DNA of 64,000 nt from Alphaproteobacteria bacterium. Its GTDB lineage: Bacteria; Bacteroidota; Bacteroidia; Bacteroidales; FEN-979. Both the position numbers and the translations under genes were made by a program. Where the stretch lies: NCBI GenBank assembly GCA_009928665.1, contig SACF01000001.1, positions 124,001 through 188,000 of the forward strand, in the 5' to 3' direction. Positions 53,231-62,269 of this stretch are shown here, piece after piece; the first letter of the stretch is position 1; each line of letters begins with the position of its first letter. The notes beneath the pieces are model-generated. The model saw nothing but the letters and a program-made list of their open reading frames with translations, made no database searches and was not told where the DNA came from.

Positions 53231-54139
53231 ATGAAAAAACATATTTCACCTTACAGGATTTCTCTGATACTTTTATTTTCTCTGGTTTTTGTGCCCGATT
53301 CATTTTCGGAAAAAACAACTGATTCAGTGACTGTTCCGGAAACAAGACTCTCCCTAAACTACGTTTGTAACGCTAATGATTCTGTAACATTGTCGGCGAC
53401 ACTCAGTGTTAAACGCGATATGACTATCAAATATCTGGGAAATGCATCACTCTTCTTTTATACTTCCGACGGTTTAAATAAACGTCTTGCTGGTCAGGCC
53501 AAAACTGATTCTGAAGGGAATTCCAAAATAACCATTTCATTATCAAACCTTACAGGAGACCAACAGGATATCATTCACTATACGGTTGAATTTTGTGCTA
53601 CGGGGATCTATTCGGCAGCAACCGCTGAATTTAACGCAAAACTTGCCAGCCTCCAGCAATCGTTCATCATGGAGGATTCACTTCGTGTTTTAAGGATATC
53701 GGCAACAGAAAAGAGTACCACAGGAAAAGAAATTCCTATTCCCCAGGTTACTGTTAACATTTATATTCCAAGGCTTTTCAGTTTGCTTAAAATTGGAGAA
53801 ATAACACTTGATGATTTGGGAGGGGGTACAATGGAGTTCCCAAAAGAACTTATTGGTGATTCATTAGGAAATCTCATCGTTATTTCTAAAATAGAGGAGC
53901 ATGATCAGTTTGGAACAGTACAGGTAATGAATTCAATAAATTGGGGGATCCCTAAACATTATATTTATGCTGAAGGACCTTCGCGTGAATTGTGGACTCC
54001 AATTGCTCCTCTCTGGATGATTATTACACTGGTCATTTTACTTGTCGGGGTTTGGGCACATTACATTTATGCCATTTATGAACTGGTCATGATCAAACGC
54101 CACAATAAAAAGCGAGAGGCGATCAGTCCGGCGGTTTAA
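53231..54139 (+). CDS. Periplasmic protein with C-terminal membrane anchor, unknown function
   Basis: From ATG 53231 (302 residues; the in-frame TTG 53222 is a poorer start) the protein has a signal peptide (to about 27), a beta-rich body with Ig/fibronectin-like spacing (SVTLSATLSVKRDMTIKYLG, LSNLTGDQQDIIHYTVEF) and a C-terminal membrane helix (about 270-292, LWMIITLVILLVGVWAHYIY) followed by a basic cytoplasmic end. It has no haem or Fe-S motif. I do not recognise the family. Its place directly behind the NrfD gene suggests an assembly or stabilising subunit of the same complex. Confidence 0.65.
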   Translation: MKKHISPYRISLILLFSLVFVPDSFSEKTTDSVTVPETRLSLNYVCNANDSVTLSATLSVKRDMTIKYLGNASLFFYTSDGLNKRLAGQAKTDSEGNSKITISLSNLTGDQQDIIHYTVEFCATGIYSAATAEFNAKLASLQQSFIMEDSLRVLRISATEKSTTGKEIPIPQVTVNIYIPRLFSLLKIGEITLDDLGGGTMEFPKELIGDSLGNLIVISKIEEHDQFGTVQVMNSINWGIPKHYIYAEGPSRELWTPIAPLWMIITLVILLVGVWAHYIYAIYELVMIKRHNKKREAISPAV

Positions 54140-54162
54140 TTTCTCCGTAGTTTTGTACCAGC

Positions 54163-54660
54163 ATGAGAAAGAAAACCGTTAAACCTTCACTTTTAAAATT
54201 ACTCACTTCCGGCAATGTAAGAAAAGCAAAACTGTTGTTGGGATCGCTCTATACCATTTCGGGTAAAGTTATCCATGGAAACCATTTGGGAAGAAAAATT
54301 GGATTTCCTACGGCCAATCTTGAAATTGATAATAACTGTTATGTACTCCCGGCTCCAGGGGTCTATGCCGTACTGACTCAGATAGAAGAGCATGAATATC
54401 CCGCAATGGCAAATATTGGTTACCGACCTACTTTCAATGGTAATGTTCTTACAATTGAAGTTCATGTTTTCGACTTCCAACAAGACATTTACGAAAAAAT
54501 CATAAAAGTATCATTCGTCGATCGGATCAGAGATGAAATCAAATTCCCCAAAGTAAATCTCCTGATAGATCAATTAAATCAAGACCGAAAAATCGCTAAA
54601 GAATTAATCGTACGATGGAGTAACCCTGATACCGACACCACAAACGCCTTCGGTCTGTAA
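54163..54660 (+). CDS. Stand-alone riboflavin kinase (RibF C-terminal domain only)
   Basis: The 165-residue protein contains the flavokinase barrel: YTISGKVIHGNHLGRKIGFPTANLE, GVYAVL, ANIGYRPTF and the helical C-terminus. The first 30 residues (LLKLLTSGNVRKAKLLLG) match the linker that, in bifunctional RibF, joins the FAD-synthetase domain to the kinase. The nucleotidyltransferase domain is missing, so FMN but not FAD synthesis is expected. A TAnnTTTG match (TAGTTTTG, 54148-54155) lies just before the start. It shares 57 bp with the convergent gldH end. Confidence 0.85.
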   Translation: MRKKTVKPSLLKLLTSGNVRKAKLLLGSLYTISGKVIHGNHLGRKIGFPTANLEIDNNCYVLPAPGVYAVLTQIEEHEYPAMANIGYRPTFNGNVLTIEVHVFDFQQDIYEKIIKVSFVDRIRDEIKFPKVNLLIDQLNQDRKIAKELIVRWSNPDTDTTNAFGL

Positions 54661-55089
54661 ACGTGGTGTAAGGTTCTCTATTTCCAAATGAAGGTTCCCC
54701 ACTTTATTGATTCTAAGTTGTTGCTTAAGAATTACTTGAGTAAAACATGAATCATTGGTACAGGCTTTAATTAAATCGCCGTTTTCCGTTCGAAAGGGCA
54801 ATTGGTACTCGTTGATTCTTTCTTCTCCCGACGGGGTCTTCATTACCATGTTAAATGCAAGGTCCTTAAATTCAAATGCATTTGATAAATATGCAAACAA
54901 TATAATATCATAATTTTTTTCTGACTGGCTAATTGGAATTTCAAATCGTAATATTTCAAACCGCTCCCAGGTTCTGTTTGAAAACGGATGATACCAGTCT
55001 GTTCGTTCGGGGTTCCCACATCCTGAAATGATAATCAGGAAAATAAAACAGCAGTTAAGCGCTCGGACTATGATCCGTCTCATTTTCAT
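54604..55089 (-). CDS. gldH: Gliding-motility lipoprotein GldH
   Basis: The 161-residue protein has a lipobox IISGC (Cys near 24) and the conserved GldH features: WERFEILRFEIPI, NFxL-type strand and the C-terminus GVCGVGIRV. GldH supports the gliding motor and type IX secretion in Flavobacteria; in non-gliders it may only aid T9SS. The stop lies 57 bp inside the convergent riboflavin kinase gene, and its start overlaps the end of the upstream kinase gene by 35 bp. The tiny start shift to the third codon (ATG 55083) is possible. Confidence 0.83.
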   Translation of the reverse strand: MKMRRIIVRALNCCFIFLIIISGCGNPERTDWYHPFSNRTWERFEILRFEIPISQSEKNYDIILFAYLSNAFEFKDLAFNMVMKTPSGEERINEYQLPFRTENGDLIKACTNDSCFTQVILKQQLRINKVGNLHLEIENLTPRLQTEGVCGVGIRVTPSYD

Positions 55090-58000
55090 ATAATTGATTT
55101 TGATTTGCAGGTATTTTGATCAGAAAACTGGCCCCTTCTGTTGCCGGCCTTTTAAAAGTAATTTCACCGCGAAAATTCTCAATTATCATTTTCACAATAA
55201 CCAATCCAAGCCCCATCCCCCTTTGCTTGGTGGTAAATCCCGGCTTGAAGATATCCCTTTCCTGGTCGGGCGAAATCCCGCTTCCGTTATCCGTCACGGA
55301 AATATAAACCCAGGCTGATTCATTCCAGACTTTAATATCAATATTACCATTCTGTTTCTCTTCAATTGCCTGTATTGAATTATTGATCAGGTTTGTAAAT
55401 ACCCTGTTCAATTGTGATCGATCAGCAATGACATAGTGATCCCCTCCTTCCGAATATATTTGAAATTGAATTGGCGAAGAATCACGATAAAGTGAAACGA
55501 CAAAATTTACCACATCATCAACACGAACCAGCTCAAATTTCATCCGCGGTAACTGTGCAAAATTTGAAAAATCTGAAGAAATCTCTGATAAAATGTCTAT
55601 TTGGGTTATCAGGGTATTAATAAATCGGGACAATTTCACATCTAAGTCGGGAGCATTCTCTTTCCATGCTTTCTCAAAATATTGAGCACTTAATTTCATC
55701 GGTGTAAGAGGATTTTTTATTTCATGTGCCACTTGACGCGCCATTTCCCTCCATGCACTTTCTCGTTCAGATTGAGCAAGAAGTTGGGCACTTTGCTCCA
55801 ATTCATCAACCATTCTGTTATATTCGATCACCAGTTGACCAATTTCATCTTTTGTTTTCCATATAATTTTCTCGTTGGATTTCCCGACCCTGATTCCTGA
55901 TAGTTTGACTGCTAAAAAATCCAGCGGGGCAGTTATATGTTTGGAAATCAATATGGTAAAAAACACACCAAAGATCAATAAAACTATATAAATATTGATA
56001 AAGGTTACAAGAAAAGAGGCAATTTCCCGTTTTGATTCATCCCCCTTGGAAAAGTACGGTAAGTTAATGTACCCCAACAGATTATTCTGGATGCCATAAA
56101 GTGGTATGTATGCCGAGAGAAAATCCATTTCACCTATTTGCTCTTTATGAACAAAGGTCATTTGTTGTTTCTTTAACAATTGAACCATCGCTTCAGGATT
56201 CATTCTGTTCGATATGATACCCGAAGTGAATAATTGTGGCCTGCTTGTTGAAAGTAATAAACCATCCGATCCGTAAAAGTTAATTTCAGTAAAGAATACA
56301 TTTGATAACTTTATGAGGAAATCATCCATTTTAACGACATTAATATCACCGGGATGCATGGTATTCCCGAATTTGTGCTGAATTTCAATCCGGATAGAAG
56401 AAGCTCGTTCTTTTAAATTTTCATTCTCTTTTTTTAAGTTAAATGACAGTATATTGAAAACCTGAATACACCCAGTAATAATCATGGTCAGAATAAGAAT
56501 CCCTATCAACACAATGTACATTTTGTTTTGAAGGGAACTTTGAAGGATGCTTTGGCGGTTTGATACTTTTGTTACCAGTGTATAACATATAATAAAAATT
56601 GAAAACAAAAAGAATAAATAGGGAAACGGGGTCATCCAATTCCATAAAGATGGTTTCAGCTTACTGATTAACAATATGGTATTTATGTCAAGGGGAAATA
56701 TTTCATGACTATAATCGATTTCTGTGATCCCGCGAATAGAATCAGTACAGCCATATTCCGTCTGTATTTGAGTAGGGTAGGGGTATTGGCCAAATGAATG
56801 CAGGAGTTTATTCTCTTTATATATTGCATAAGAAAATGTTCCTTGCGATCGGATATTATTTATGGATTTATCGATGAGAAGTCCTGGAAATCCCGGATCT
56901 ACGCTGACCGAGTTAAGATTTATTTCAATAAAGGCCCAGAGGTTCCGGAATTCCGGGGTTTTTATGTTCCTTAAAGAAAGAACTCCTAAATAATTTTCTT
57001 TCCCATACCAATAATCCAGAAAAAAAAGGTTTTGTAAACCAGTTGGTCTTCCAAAATCCTTAGTAACCCCATTAAAGAAATCCAGACAATTGAAAAGATC
57101 ACCTTGCGGCTGAATAGTTAGTTTTTTAATACTATCGCAAACCGTAATCTGAATATTGTATTTATCCCAATAACCGGTAAAGTACCTCTCTTTTAACAAG
57201 TCCTCTATTGATCCTGATTGAATTTCTGTGTCAGTATTTTGAGTGAAATATTTCTGCCAGAAAGTTGAATCTGATAAAATGTTTGTTTGCGCTTTCTCAA
57301 ACATAATCTCTGTAACAGGATTTCTTCTGTTTGACAACTTTGTTACGAACAATTCGTTTGTGGCTTTTAATCTATAATCATTCGCATTATTCATCATCCA
57401 GGTCGCAGTAATGGAAAAAAAGGTCAGGAATAAAATGATGCCCGGAAAGGAAAAAATTTGTTTCCCGGCAATTTTTAAACCCCAAAAAATAGATATAAAA
57501 ACGATGAATAAAATTGTCAAAATTATCCGTTCATATATAGGTAGAAGCCTAAAAAACAGGAGTCCAGGTAAACACAGGATAATAATCCCAATAAGAATTA
57601 TCAGTATTTTATGAGACTCTTTAGAATTCCAAAAAACCCGGGTTGATTTATCTATTACTCGGGTAGTTTGATATTTATCGTCACAAAATGTGGGTTCCCC
57701 AATCGGAGAACATATAAAGTTTATAGCGTTTTCAACTATCCGGGAAGAGATAAGCCAATAGGAACAGAATAAAAGAAGAATGATAAGGATACCCAACCCA
57801 CTTATGGAAACCATTCCGGATACGTCCTGGAGCTGTAATGAAAATGAGGAATTCAGGATTACATCCTTAATCATTAAATGCAATCCGTAAACGAGAAAAT
57901 TACAAAAAAGAACACTGGTGACTATTTCAACAATTCTGTATTTTCCATATCGATTGTTACGATACAGGCCTGTCGGATAATTTATGTTAAACACAATACT

Positions 58001-58906
58001 GAAAATGAACAGGATGATTACATTGATTAAAAAATCACCCAGCGATGGTAAAATGACCGATGATGAATACCAGGCGGGAGAAAACAATTTTGCCTGATAT
58101 AATAACCGGGGGAAGCCAAAAAATTGCTGAAAAAATCGAACGGTTATAAGACCAATCCCAAAAATCAAAATAAATAAAATCCTTCTTTGTTTTATCCAGG
58201 GTATTTCATGATAGAAATTGTACAAGAACAGTGAAAGCATGATAAAAGTAATGGCTACAAGCACAAATAAAATCCAGGTCTGGGCCATACTTAACTCAAG
58301 AGATCCGGGAAAAATCAGGTTAAACAAAAAAGTTCCCGAAGCTGAATATATGGAATATTTACCGGGTTGTAGGTCAATCTGAAGGCCTGGGCTTCTAATA
58401 AACTCAGGAGCAAAATTATTTTGCAGATAATTATTTTCAATACTGTACTCCCATTTTATCGGTATTACGCCGACATGGTGGTAAGAGCCTACTTTTTTGT
58501 GAATTAAAAGGTACCATCCATTTGCTAGTTTTTCAATATATGGTGTGTTGTATGGTTTCTTTGTAAATCGATCCGGAAGAGATATTAGATTTTCATTCCA
58601 ATAAAGTAAACTATCATTTTTAAAAATGTAGTGGCCAATATCGTTACTTGGAAATCCTGAGATAGGCTTATTAAATAAACAACGGTTAGATAGTAGTGCA
58701 AGGGTGTCGGTCTGTTGTGATAGTATTTCAAAGTCTTTTATTAACGCTTTTTCTTTTTTATGAATGGTTTTTTGAATGGAAGCTGTAATCTTATCTTGAT
58801 TTAATCGTGAAGAAATGGACCACTGATACGATAGAATCATACCTCCCATTAGAATTGACCCAAGAAGGAACCATTTTGAATAAGAATTTTTCCTTTGATA
58901 TTCCAT
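55055..58906 (-). CDS. Large NtrY-like membrane sensor histidine kinase
   Basis: The 1283-residue protein has several membrane helices (about 14-30, 205-260, 280-310, 330-400, 440-515 and one near 765-790), a periplasmic sensing part, a helix near 985-1005, a HAMP domain, the phospho-acceptor motif QVAHEIKNPLTPMKLS and an ATPase domain with NLINNSIQAIEE, DNGSGI and PGFTTKQRGMGLGLVIVKMI. It is much longer than ordinary kinases. The operon includes gldH downstream (35-bp overlap), so a role in cell-envelope control is possible. No response regulator is adjacent. Confidence 0.88.
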   Translation of the reverse strand: MEYQRKNSYSKWFLLGSILMGGMILSYQWSISSRLNQDKITASIQKTIHKKEKALIKDFEILSQQTDTLALLSNRCLFNKPISGFPSNDIGHYIFKNDSLLYWNENLISLPDRFTKKPYNTPYIEKLANGWYLLIHKKVGSYHHVGVIPIKWEYSIENNYLQNNFAPEFIRSPGLQIDLQPGKYSIYSASGTFLFNLIFPGSLELSMAQTWILFVLVAITFIMLSLFLYNFYHEIPWIKQRRILFILIFGIGLITVRFFQQFFGFPRLLYQAKLFSPAWYSSSVILPSLGDFLINVIILFIFSIVFNINYPTGLYRNNRYGKYRIVEIVTSVLFCNFLVYGLHLMIKDVILNSSFSLQLQDVSGMVSISGLGILIILLLFCSYWLISSRIVENAINFICSPIGEPTFCDDKYQTTRVIDKSTRVFWNSKESHKILIILIGIIILCLPGLLFFRLLPIYERIILTILFIVFISIFWGLKIAGKQIFSFPGIILFLTFFSITATWMMNNANDYRLKATNELFVTKLSNRRNPVTEIMFEKAQTNILSDSTFWQKYFTQNTDTEIQSGSIEDLLKERYFTGYWDKYNIQITVCDSIKKLTIQPQGDLFNCLDFFNGVTKDFGRPTGLQNLFFLDYWYGKENYLGVLSLRNIKTPEFRNLWAFIEINLNSVSVDPGFPGLLIDKSINNIRSQGTFSYAIYKENKLLHSFGQYPYPTQIQTEYGCTDSIRGITEIDYSHEIFPLDINTILLISKLKPSLWNWMTPFPYLFFLFSIFIICYTLVTKVSNRQSILQSSLQNKMYIVLIGILILTMIITGCIQVFNILSFNLKKENENLKERASSIRIEIQHKFGNTMHPGDINVVKMDDFLIKLSNVFFTEINFYGSDGLLLSTSRPQLFTSGIISNRMNPEAMVQLLKKQQMTFVHKEQIGEMDFLSAYIPLYGIQNNLLGYINLPYFSKGDESKREIASFLVTFINIYIVLLIFGVFFTILISKHITAPLDFLAVKLSGIRVGKSNEKIIWKTKDEIGQLVIEYNRMVDELEQSAQLLAQSERESAWREMARQVAHEIKNPLTPMKLSAQYFEKAWKENAPDLDVKLSRFINTLITQIDILSEISSDFSNFAQLPRMKFELVRVDDVVNFVVSLYRDSSPIQFQIYSEGGDHYVIADRSQLNRVFTNLINNSIQAIEEKQNGNIDIKVWNESAWVYISVTDNGSGISPDQERDIFKPGFTTKQRGMGLGLVIVKMIIENFRGEITFKRPATEGASFLIKIPANQNQLYENETDHSPSA

Positions 58907-59029
58907 TCTCGGTAAGTGTTTGATTTACAATGCAATGCACGGCCTTATTGGGGGCCATTTAAGGCATGATCTCAATATTATAATAGTAAACCTATAACTT
59001 AAATAGAAAGCCTGTCTATTGGGCTAAAA

Positions 59030-59920
59030 TTAGCCTTTTTTCTTATTCAGTACAAAAATCAGGCTGGAATATCTATTTTCATTGTAATGAGACCTTAAAT
59101 TAAACCAGAAGCCATAGATCGGAAATAGCCAGGAGCGCATTTTATTATACTTATATTTGATGCTTAACATCGAGACATAATAGGCATCAAATTTCTGAGG
59201 AATCACCTTAATAATATCGTACCCGAATTTCATGGCAAGTTGTGAGAAGGTCTCTTTGGAAAAATTGTAAAGATGTCGCGGGACATCATAAGCCGCCCAG
59301 TATTCTTTAAAATATCGGGCGTCAAGAGAATTGCAATTGGGCACGGCAATAACAAGAATTCCATCATCAGACAATAAATCATGGATTTCCCCCATGGTTT
59401 CATTAAGATCGTGAATATGTTCAAGGACGTGCCACATGGTAATACAGTCGGCCGTTCCCTGGAAAATATTCAGGTTATGCAAAGAATCAGCAACATTTAA
59501 ATTATTTTGTAAGGCAAAATTTCTACCGCGTTCATTGGGTTCCACACCCCAAGCTTTGAATCCATGCTCTATGCAATAGGTTAAAAATTCACCAGTTCCA
59601 CAACCAATATCGAGGATATTGGATCCAGATATAAATGACCTGACCAAATTGAATTTAATTCTGATTGACTGTTTTCTTATTAGCCCATAGATACTGTCAA
59701 TGAATCTTTTTTTTCGCAACCCATGGGATAAATATTCATCAGAGGCGTAATAAATTCCTATTTTTTCAACCAGGGGTCGTGGGTTTACAAATATTAATCC
59801 ACATTTAACGCATTTTACCAATGAAAACTTTTCTCCCGAGAAAAACCAATCTGTTATTTCCATATAGGGATTAAAATTCCGTGAGGAACAAATTGGACAC
59901 TGTTCAAGAATTTCTGACAT
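59030..59920 (-). CDS. Class I SAM-dependent methyltransferase with N-terminal zinc ribbon
   Basis: The 296-residue protein has an N-terminal zinc-ribbon (CPICSSRNF; CVKCGLIFVNPRP) followed by a methyltransferase domain with motif I ILDIGCGTGEFL and ITMWHVLEHIHDLN (Methyltransf_23 type). Sugar or O-antigen methylation and cell-surface roles are usual for this type, but the substrate is unknown. It follows mnmG after the parS-like site by 24 bases on the same strand. Confidence 0.84.
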   Translation of the reverse strand: MSEILEQCPICSSRNFNPYMEITDWFFSGEKFSLVKCVKCGLIFVNPRPLVEKIGIYYASDEYLSHGLRKKRFIDSIYGLIRKQSIRIKFNLVRSFISGSNILDIGCGTGEFLTYCIEHGFKAWGVEPNERGRNFALQNNLNVADSLHNLNIFQGTADCITMWHVLEHIHDLNETMGEIHDLLSDDGILVIAVPNCNSLDARYFKEYWAAYDVPRHLYNFSKETFSQLAMKFGYDIIKVIPQKFDAYYVSMLSIKYKYNKMRSWLFPIYGFWFNLRSHYNENRYSSLIFVLNKKKG

Positions 59921-59927
59921 CGATTAC

Positions 59928-59943
59928 CGTTTCACGTGGAACA
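59928..59943. promoter_or_regulatory. parS: parS-like ParB-binding site, downstream of mnmG
   Basis: CGTTTCACGTGGAACA matches the ParB consensus TGTTTCACGTGAAACA at 14 of 16 positions. It abuts the mnmG stop codon (59946-59944). A closely similar copy (CCGTTTCACGTG-R-AACA shared) stands on the other side of mnmG. Confidence 0.7.
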
Positions 59944-61812
59944 TTAATAATTAAGATAAACAATGAGTACTGAAATGTCACTTGGAGAAACGCCACTTAT
60001 TCTTCCCGCCTGACCTACCGTTGCCGGCTTTAGTTTTGATAACTTTTCCCTGGCTTCTGAAGAAATAGAATTCAGACGATGATAATCAAAGTTCTCTGGG
60101 ATTTTCTGATTTTCTAATGCTATCATTTTCAAGGCCAGCTCTTGTTCTTTAAGAATATACGATTGATATTTAATTTTTAATTCCGCTTCTTCAATAATTT
60201 CTCTATCAATTTCTTTATTGATTTTAATATAATTCGAGAGTAATTCTAGGTTTGCAGAGAGTCCTGTTAAGGTAATATTTGGTCTGAGCAGAATAGAGGA
60301 GATCCTTTGTTTCTGTGAAATTTCCTTCGATCCCAAGGATATCAGATATTGATTGACTATTTCAGGTGAGACACTTGATTTCTGTAAAAAATCGATCAGC
60401 TTATTTACTTTAGTGTACTTGTTCTGTGTCCTTAAAAATCTATCATTTGAAATCAGGCCAAGGGTAAAACCTAACGGAGTAAGTCGTTCGTCTGCATTAT
60501 CTTGTCTTAAAAGAATTCGAAATTCCGCTCTTGATGTAAACATTCTATAGGGCTCTTCAGTTCCCTTCGTTATCAGGTCATCAATCAGAACGCCAATATA
60601 AGCCTCTGATCTTTGAAGGCTAAATGGTTCTTTTTCATTAATACTTTGATGGGCATTAATTCCCGCAACAAGGCCTTGTGCAGCGGCCTCTTCGTATCCT
60701 GTTGTACCGTTAATTTGTCCTGCAAAAAACAAATTTTTAATTAGCTTGGTTTCTAAAGTTGAGGACAATTGATCCGGAGGGAAATAATCATATTCTATGG
60801 CATAACCAGGCCTGAAAAATTTAGCATTCTTAAACCCGGGAATCAGTCTCAATGCTTTAAATTGTACGTCTTCGGGCAGCGAGGAGGAAAATCCATTTAC
60901 ATAATATTCAACAGTTTCCCATCCTTCCGGTTCTATAAATAACTGATGACTATCTTTGGAAGCAAATCTTTCAATTTTATCTTCAATTGATGGGCAATAA
61001 CGTGGTCCCTTCCCTTTTATTCTTCCAGAAAATAATGGAGATTTTTTAAATCCTGATCTTAGAACTTCGTGTACTTTATTATTCGTGTAAGTAAGAAAAC
61101 AGTCTTTTTGAGTTTTCAATGCACTGGTGTCCGTAAAAGAAAATTTTCCGGGATTTTCATCTCCCGGTTGCTTTTCCATTTTTGAAAAATCCAATGTGCG
61201 ACCATCTACTCGTACCGGGGTTCCGGTTTTCATTCTTTTTGATTCAAAGCCTATCTTGACCAATTGCTCTGTTAAAAATCTCGCAGCCCGCTCGCCTAAT
61301 CTTCCCCCACTGAAGCTTTTTTCACCTATATGTATAATACCATTTAAAAAGGTTCCCGTTGAAAGAATAACCGATTTACATTGGAATGACATTCCCAAAC
61401 CGGTCTTTACACCAATTATCCTACCTTGAGCTATCAGGATTTCCTCAACAAAGTCCTGCCAAAAAAATATTCTTTTGTTATTCTCCAGAAATTTCCGCCA
61501 TTCACTTGAAAACAGGTATCGGTCATTCTGTGATCGTGGACTCCACATAGCCGGTCCTTTCGATTTGTTCAACATCCTGAACTGAATCATTGACTGGTCA
61601 CTAACAATTCCTGAATATCCCCCCAAGGCATCGATCTCTCTTATAATCTGACCTTTTGCAACTCCACCAATAGACGGATTACATGACATTTGAGCCATGT
61701 TCGACATATTCATCGTTATCAGTAATACCGTCGAGCCTAAGTTTGCTGCAGCCATAGCTGCTTCACATCCTGCATGACCCGCGCCTATTACTATAATCTC
61801 ATAACGATCCAT
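59944..61812 (-). CDS. mnmG: tRNA uridine-5-carboxymethylaminomethyl(34) synthesis enzyme MnmG
   Basis: The 622-residue FAD-dependent enzyme (GidA) modifies the wobble uridine of tRNA together with MnmE. The dinucleotide-binding motif VIGAGHAGCEAA opens the protein; the conserved NPSIGGVAKGQ, GTGTFLNGIIHIG and GRTLDFSKMEKQ regions follow, as does the C-terminal GidA-associated domain. The length is normal. It is flanked on both sides by parS-like sites. In many bacteria gidA lies beside the replication origin. Confidence 0.95.
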   Translation of the reverse strand: MDRYEIIVIGAGHAGCEAAMAAANLGSTVLLITMNMSNMAQMSCNPSIGGVAKGQIIREIDALGGYSGIVSDQSMIQFRMLNKSKGPAMWSPRSQNDRYLFSSEWRKFLENNKRIFFWQDFVEEILIAQGRIIGVKTGLGMSFQCKSVILSTGTFLNGIIHIGEKSFSGGRLGERAARFLTEQLVKIGFESKRMKTGTPVRVDGRTLDFSKMEKQPGDENPGKFSFTDTSALKTQKDCFLTYTNNKVHEVLRSGFKKSPLFSGRIKGKGPRYCPSIEDKIERFASKDSHQLFIEPEGWETVEYYVNGFSSSLPEDVQFKALRLIPGFKNAKFFRPGYAIEYDYFPPDQLSSTLETKLIKNLFFAGQINGTTGYEEAAAQGLVAGINAHQSINEKEPFSLQRSEAYIGVLIDDLITKGTEEPYRMFTSRAEFRILLRQDNADERLTPLGFTLGLISNDRFLRTQNKYTKVNKLIDFLQKSSVSPEIVNQYLISLGSKEISQKQRISSILLRPNITLTGLSANLELLSNYIKINKEIDREIIEEAELKIKYQSYILKEQELALKMIALENQKIPENFDYHRLNSISSEAREKLSKLKPATVGQAGRISGVSPSDISVLIVYLNY

Positions 61813-61817
61813 TTTGC

Positions 61818-61833
61818 CGTTTCACGTGAAACA
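61818..61833. promoter_or_regulatory. parS: parS-like ParB-binding site, upstream of mnmG
   Basis: CGTTTCACGTGAAACA matches the ParB consensus at 15 of 16 positions, including the perfect 14-bp palindrome GTTTCACGTGAAAC. It sits 6 bases upstream of the mnmG ATG on the minus strand. Confidence 0.82.
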
Positions 61834-61849
61834 AGTTTCTAATAAAAGT

Positions 61850-62269
61850 TCAGAATTTATTTAAATAATAGTTCTCTTTCTCGCGAATTATTTTTTTCTC
61901 ACTTTTGGTTTTATCCTTATATCCCAATAAATGCAAAATTCCATGAGCCATAACTCTTTTAAGCTCAGCTGAAGGTGAGGTTTTAAAGATTGCAGCGTTT
62001 TCCTTTATTCTGGGTATGCTAATATAGATATCGCCTGCTATCGGCTCCGACTTTAGATTATATTGAAAAGCAATTACGTCGGTGTAATCATTCTTATTCA
62101 GGTATTTCTTGTTTATTTTCAGTAAATAAGAGTCACTACAAAATATAAAATTTAGGTTCTCTGCTGTTCTTCCTTCCTCTGATAACATTTTTAAATACCA
62201 ACCCCTTAACCTTGTCTTTTCTCTTAGTAAAAACTCAATATCCTCAAAGAAAAAATTGAAAGCACTCAT
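61850..62269 (-). CDS. ybeY: rRNA maturation endoribonuclease YbeY
   Basis: The 139-residue metalloprotein of 16S rRNA maturation has the signature HGILHLLGYKD, with two zinc-ligand histidines; the third ligand (usually in GYDH) is changed to KDKTK, a Bacteroidetes-typical variant. The conserved NKKYLNKNDYTDVIAFQ and GDIYISIPRI strands are present. Its ATG overlaps the upstream gene by 4 bases (ATGA), and mnmG follows 37 bases later. Confidence 0.9.
   Translation of the reverse strand: MSAFNFFFEDIEFLLREKTRLRGWYLKMLSEEGRTAENLNFIFCSDSYLLKINKKYLNKNDYTDVIAFQYNLKSEPIAGDIYISIPRIKENAAIFKTSPSAELKRVMAHGILHLLGYKDKTKSEKKIIREKENYYLNKF

Noticed and set aside
58907-59029. Terminator after the methyltransferase gene (GGCTA-ATTT-TAGCC)
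   Set aside because: The stem is only 5 bp, includes the stop codon and has no T-run on the transcribed side.
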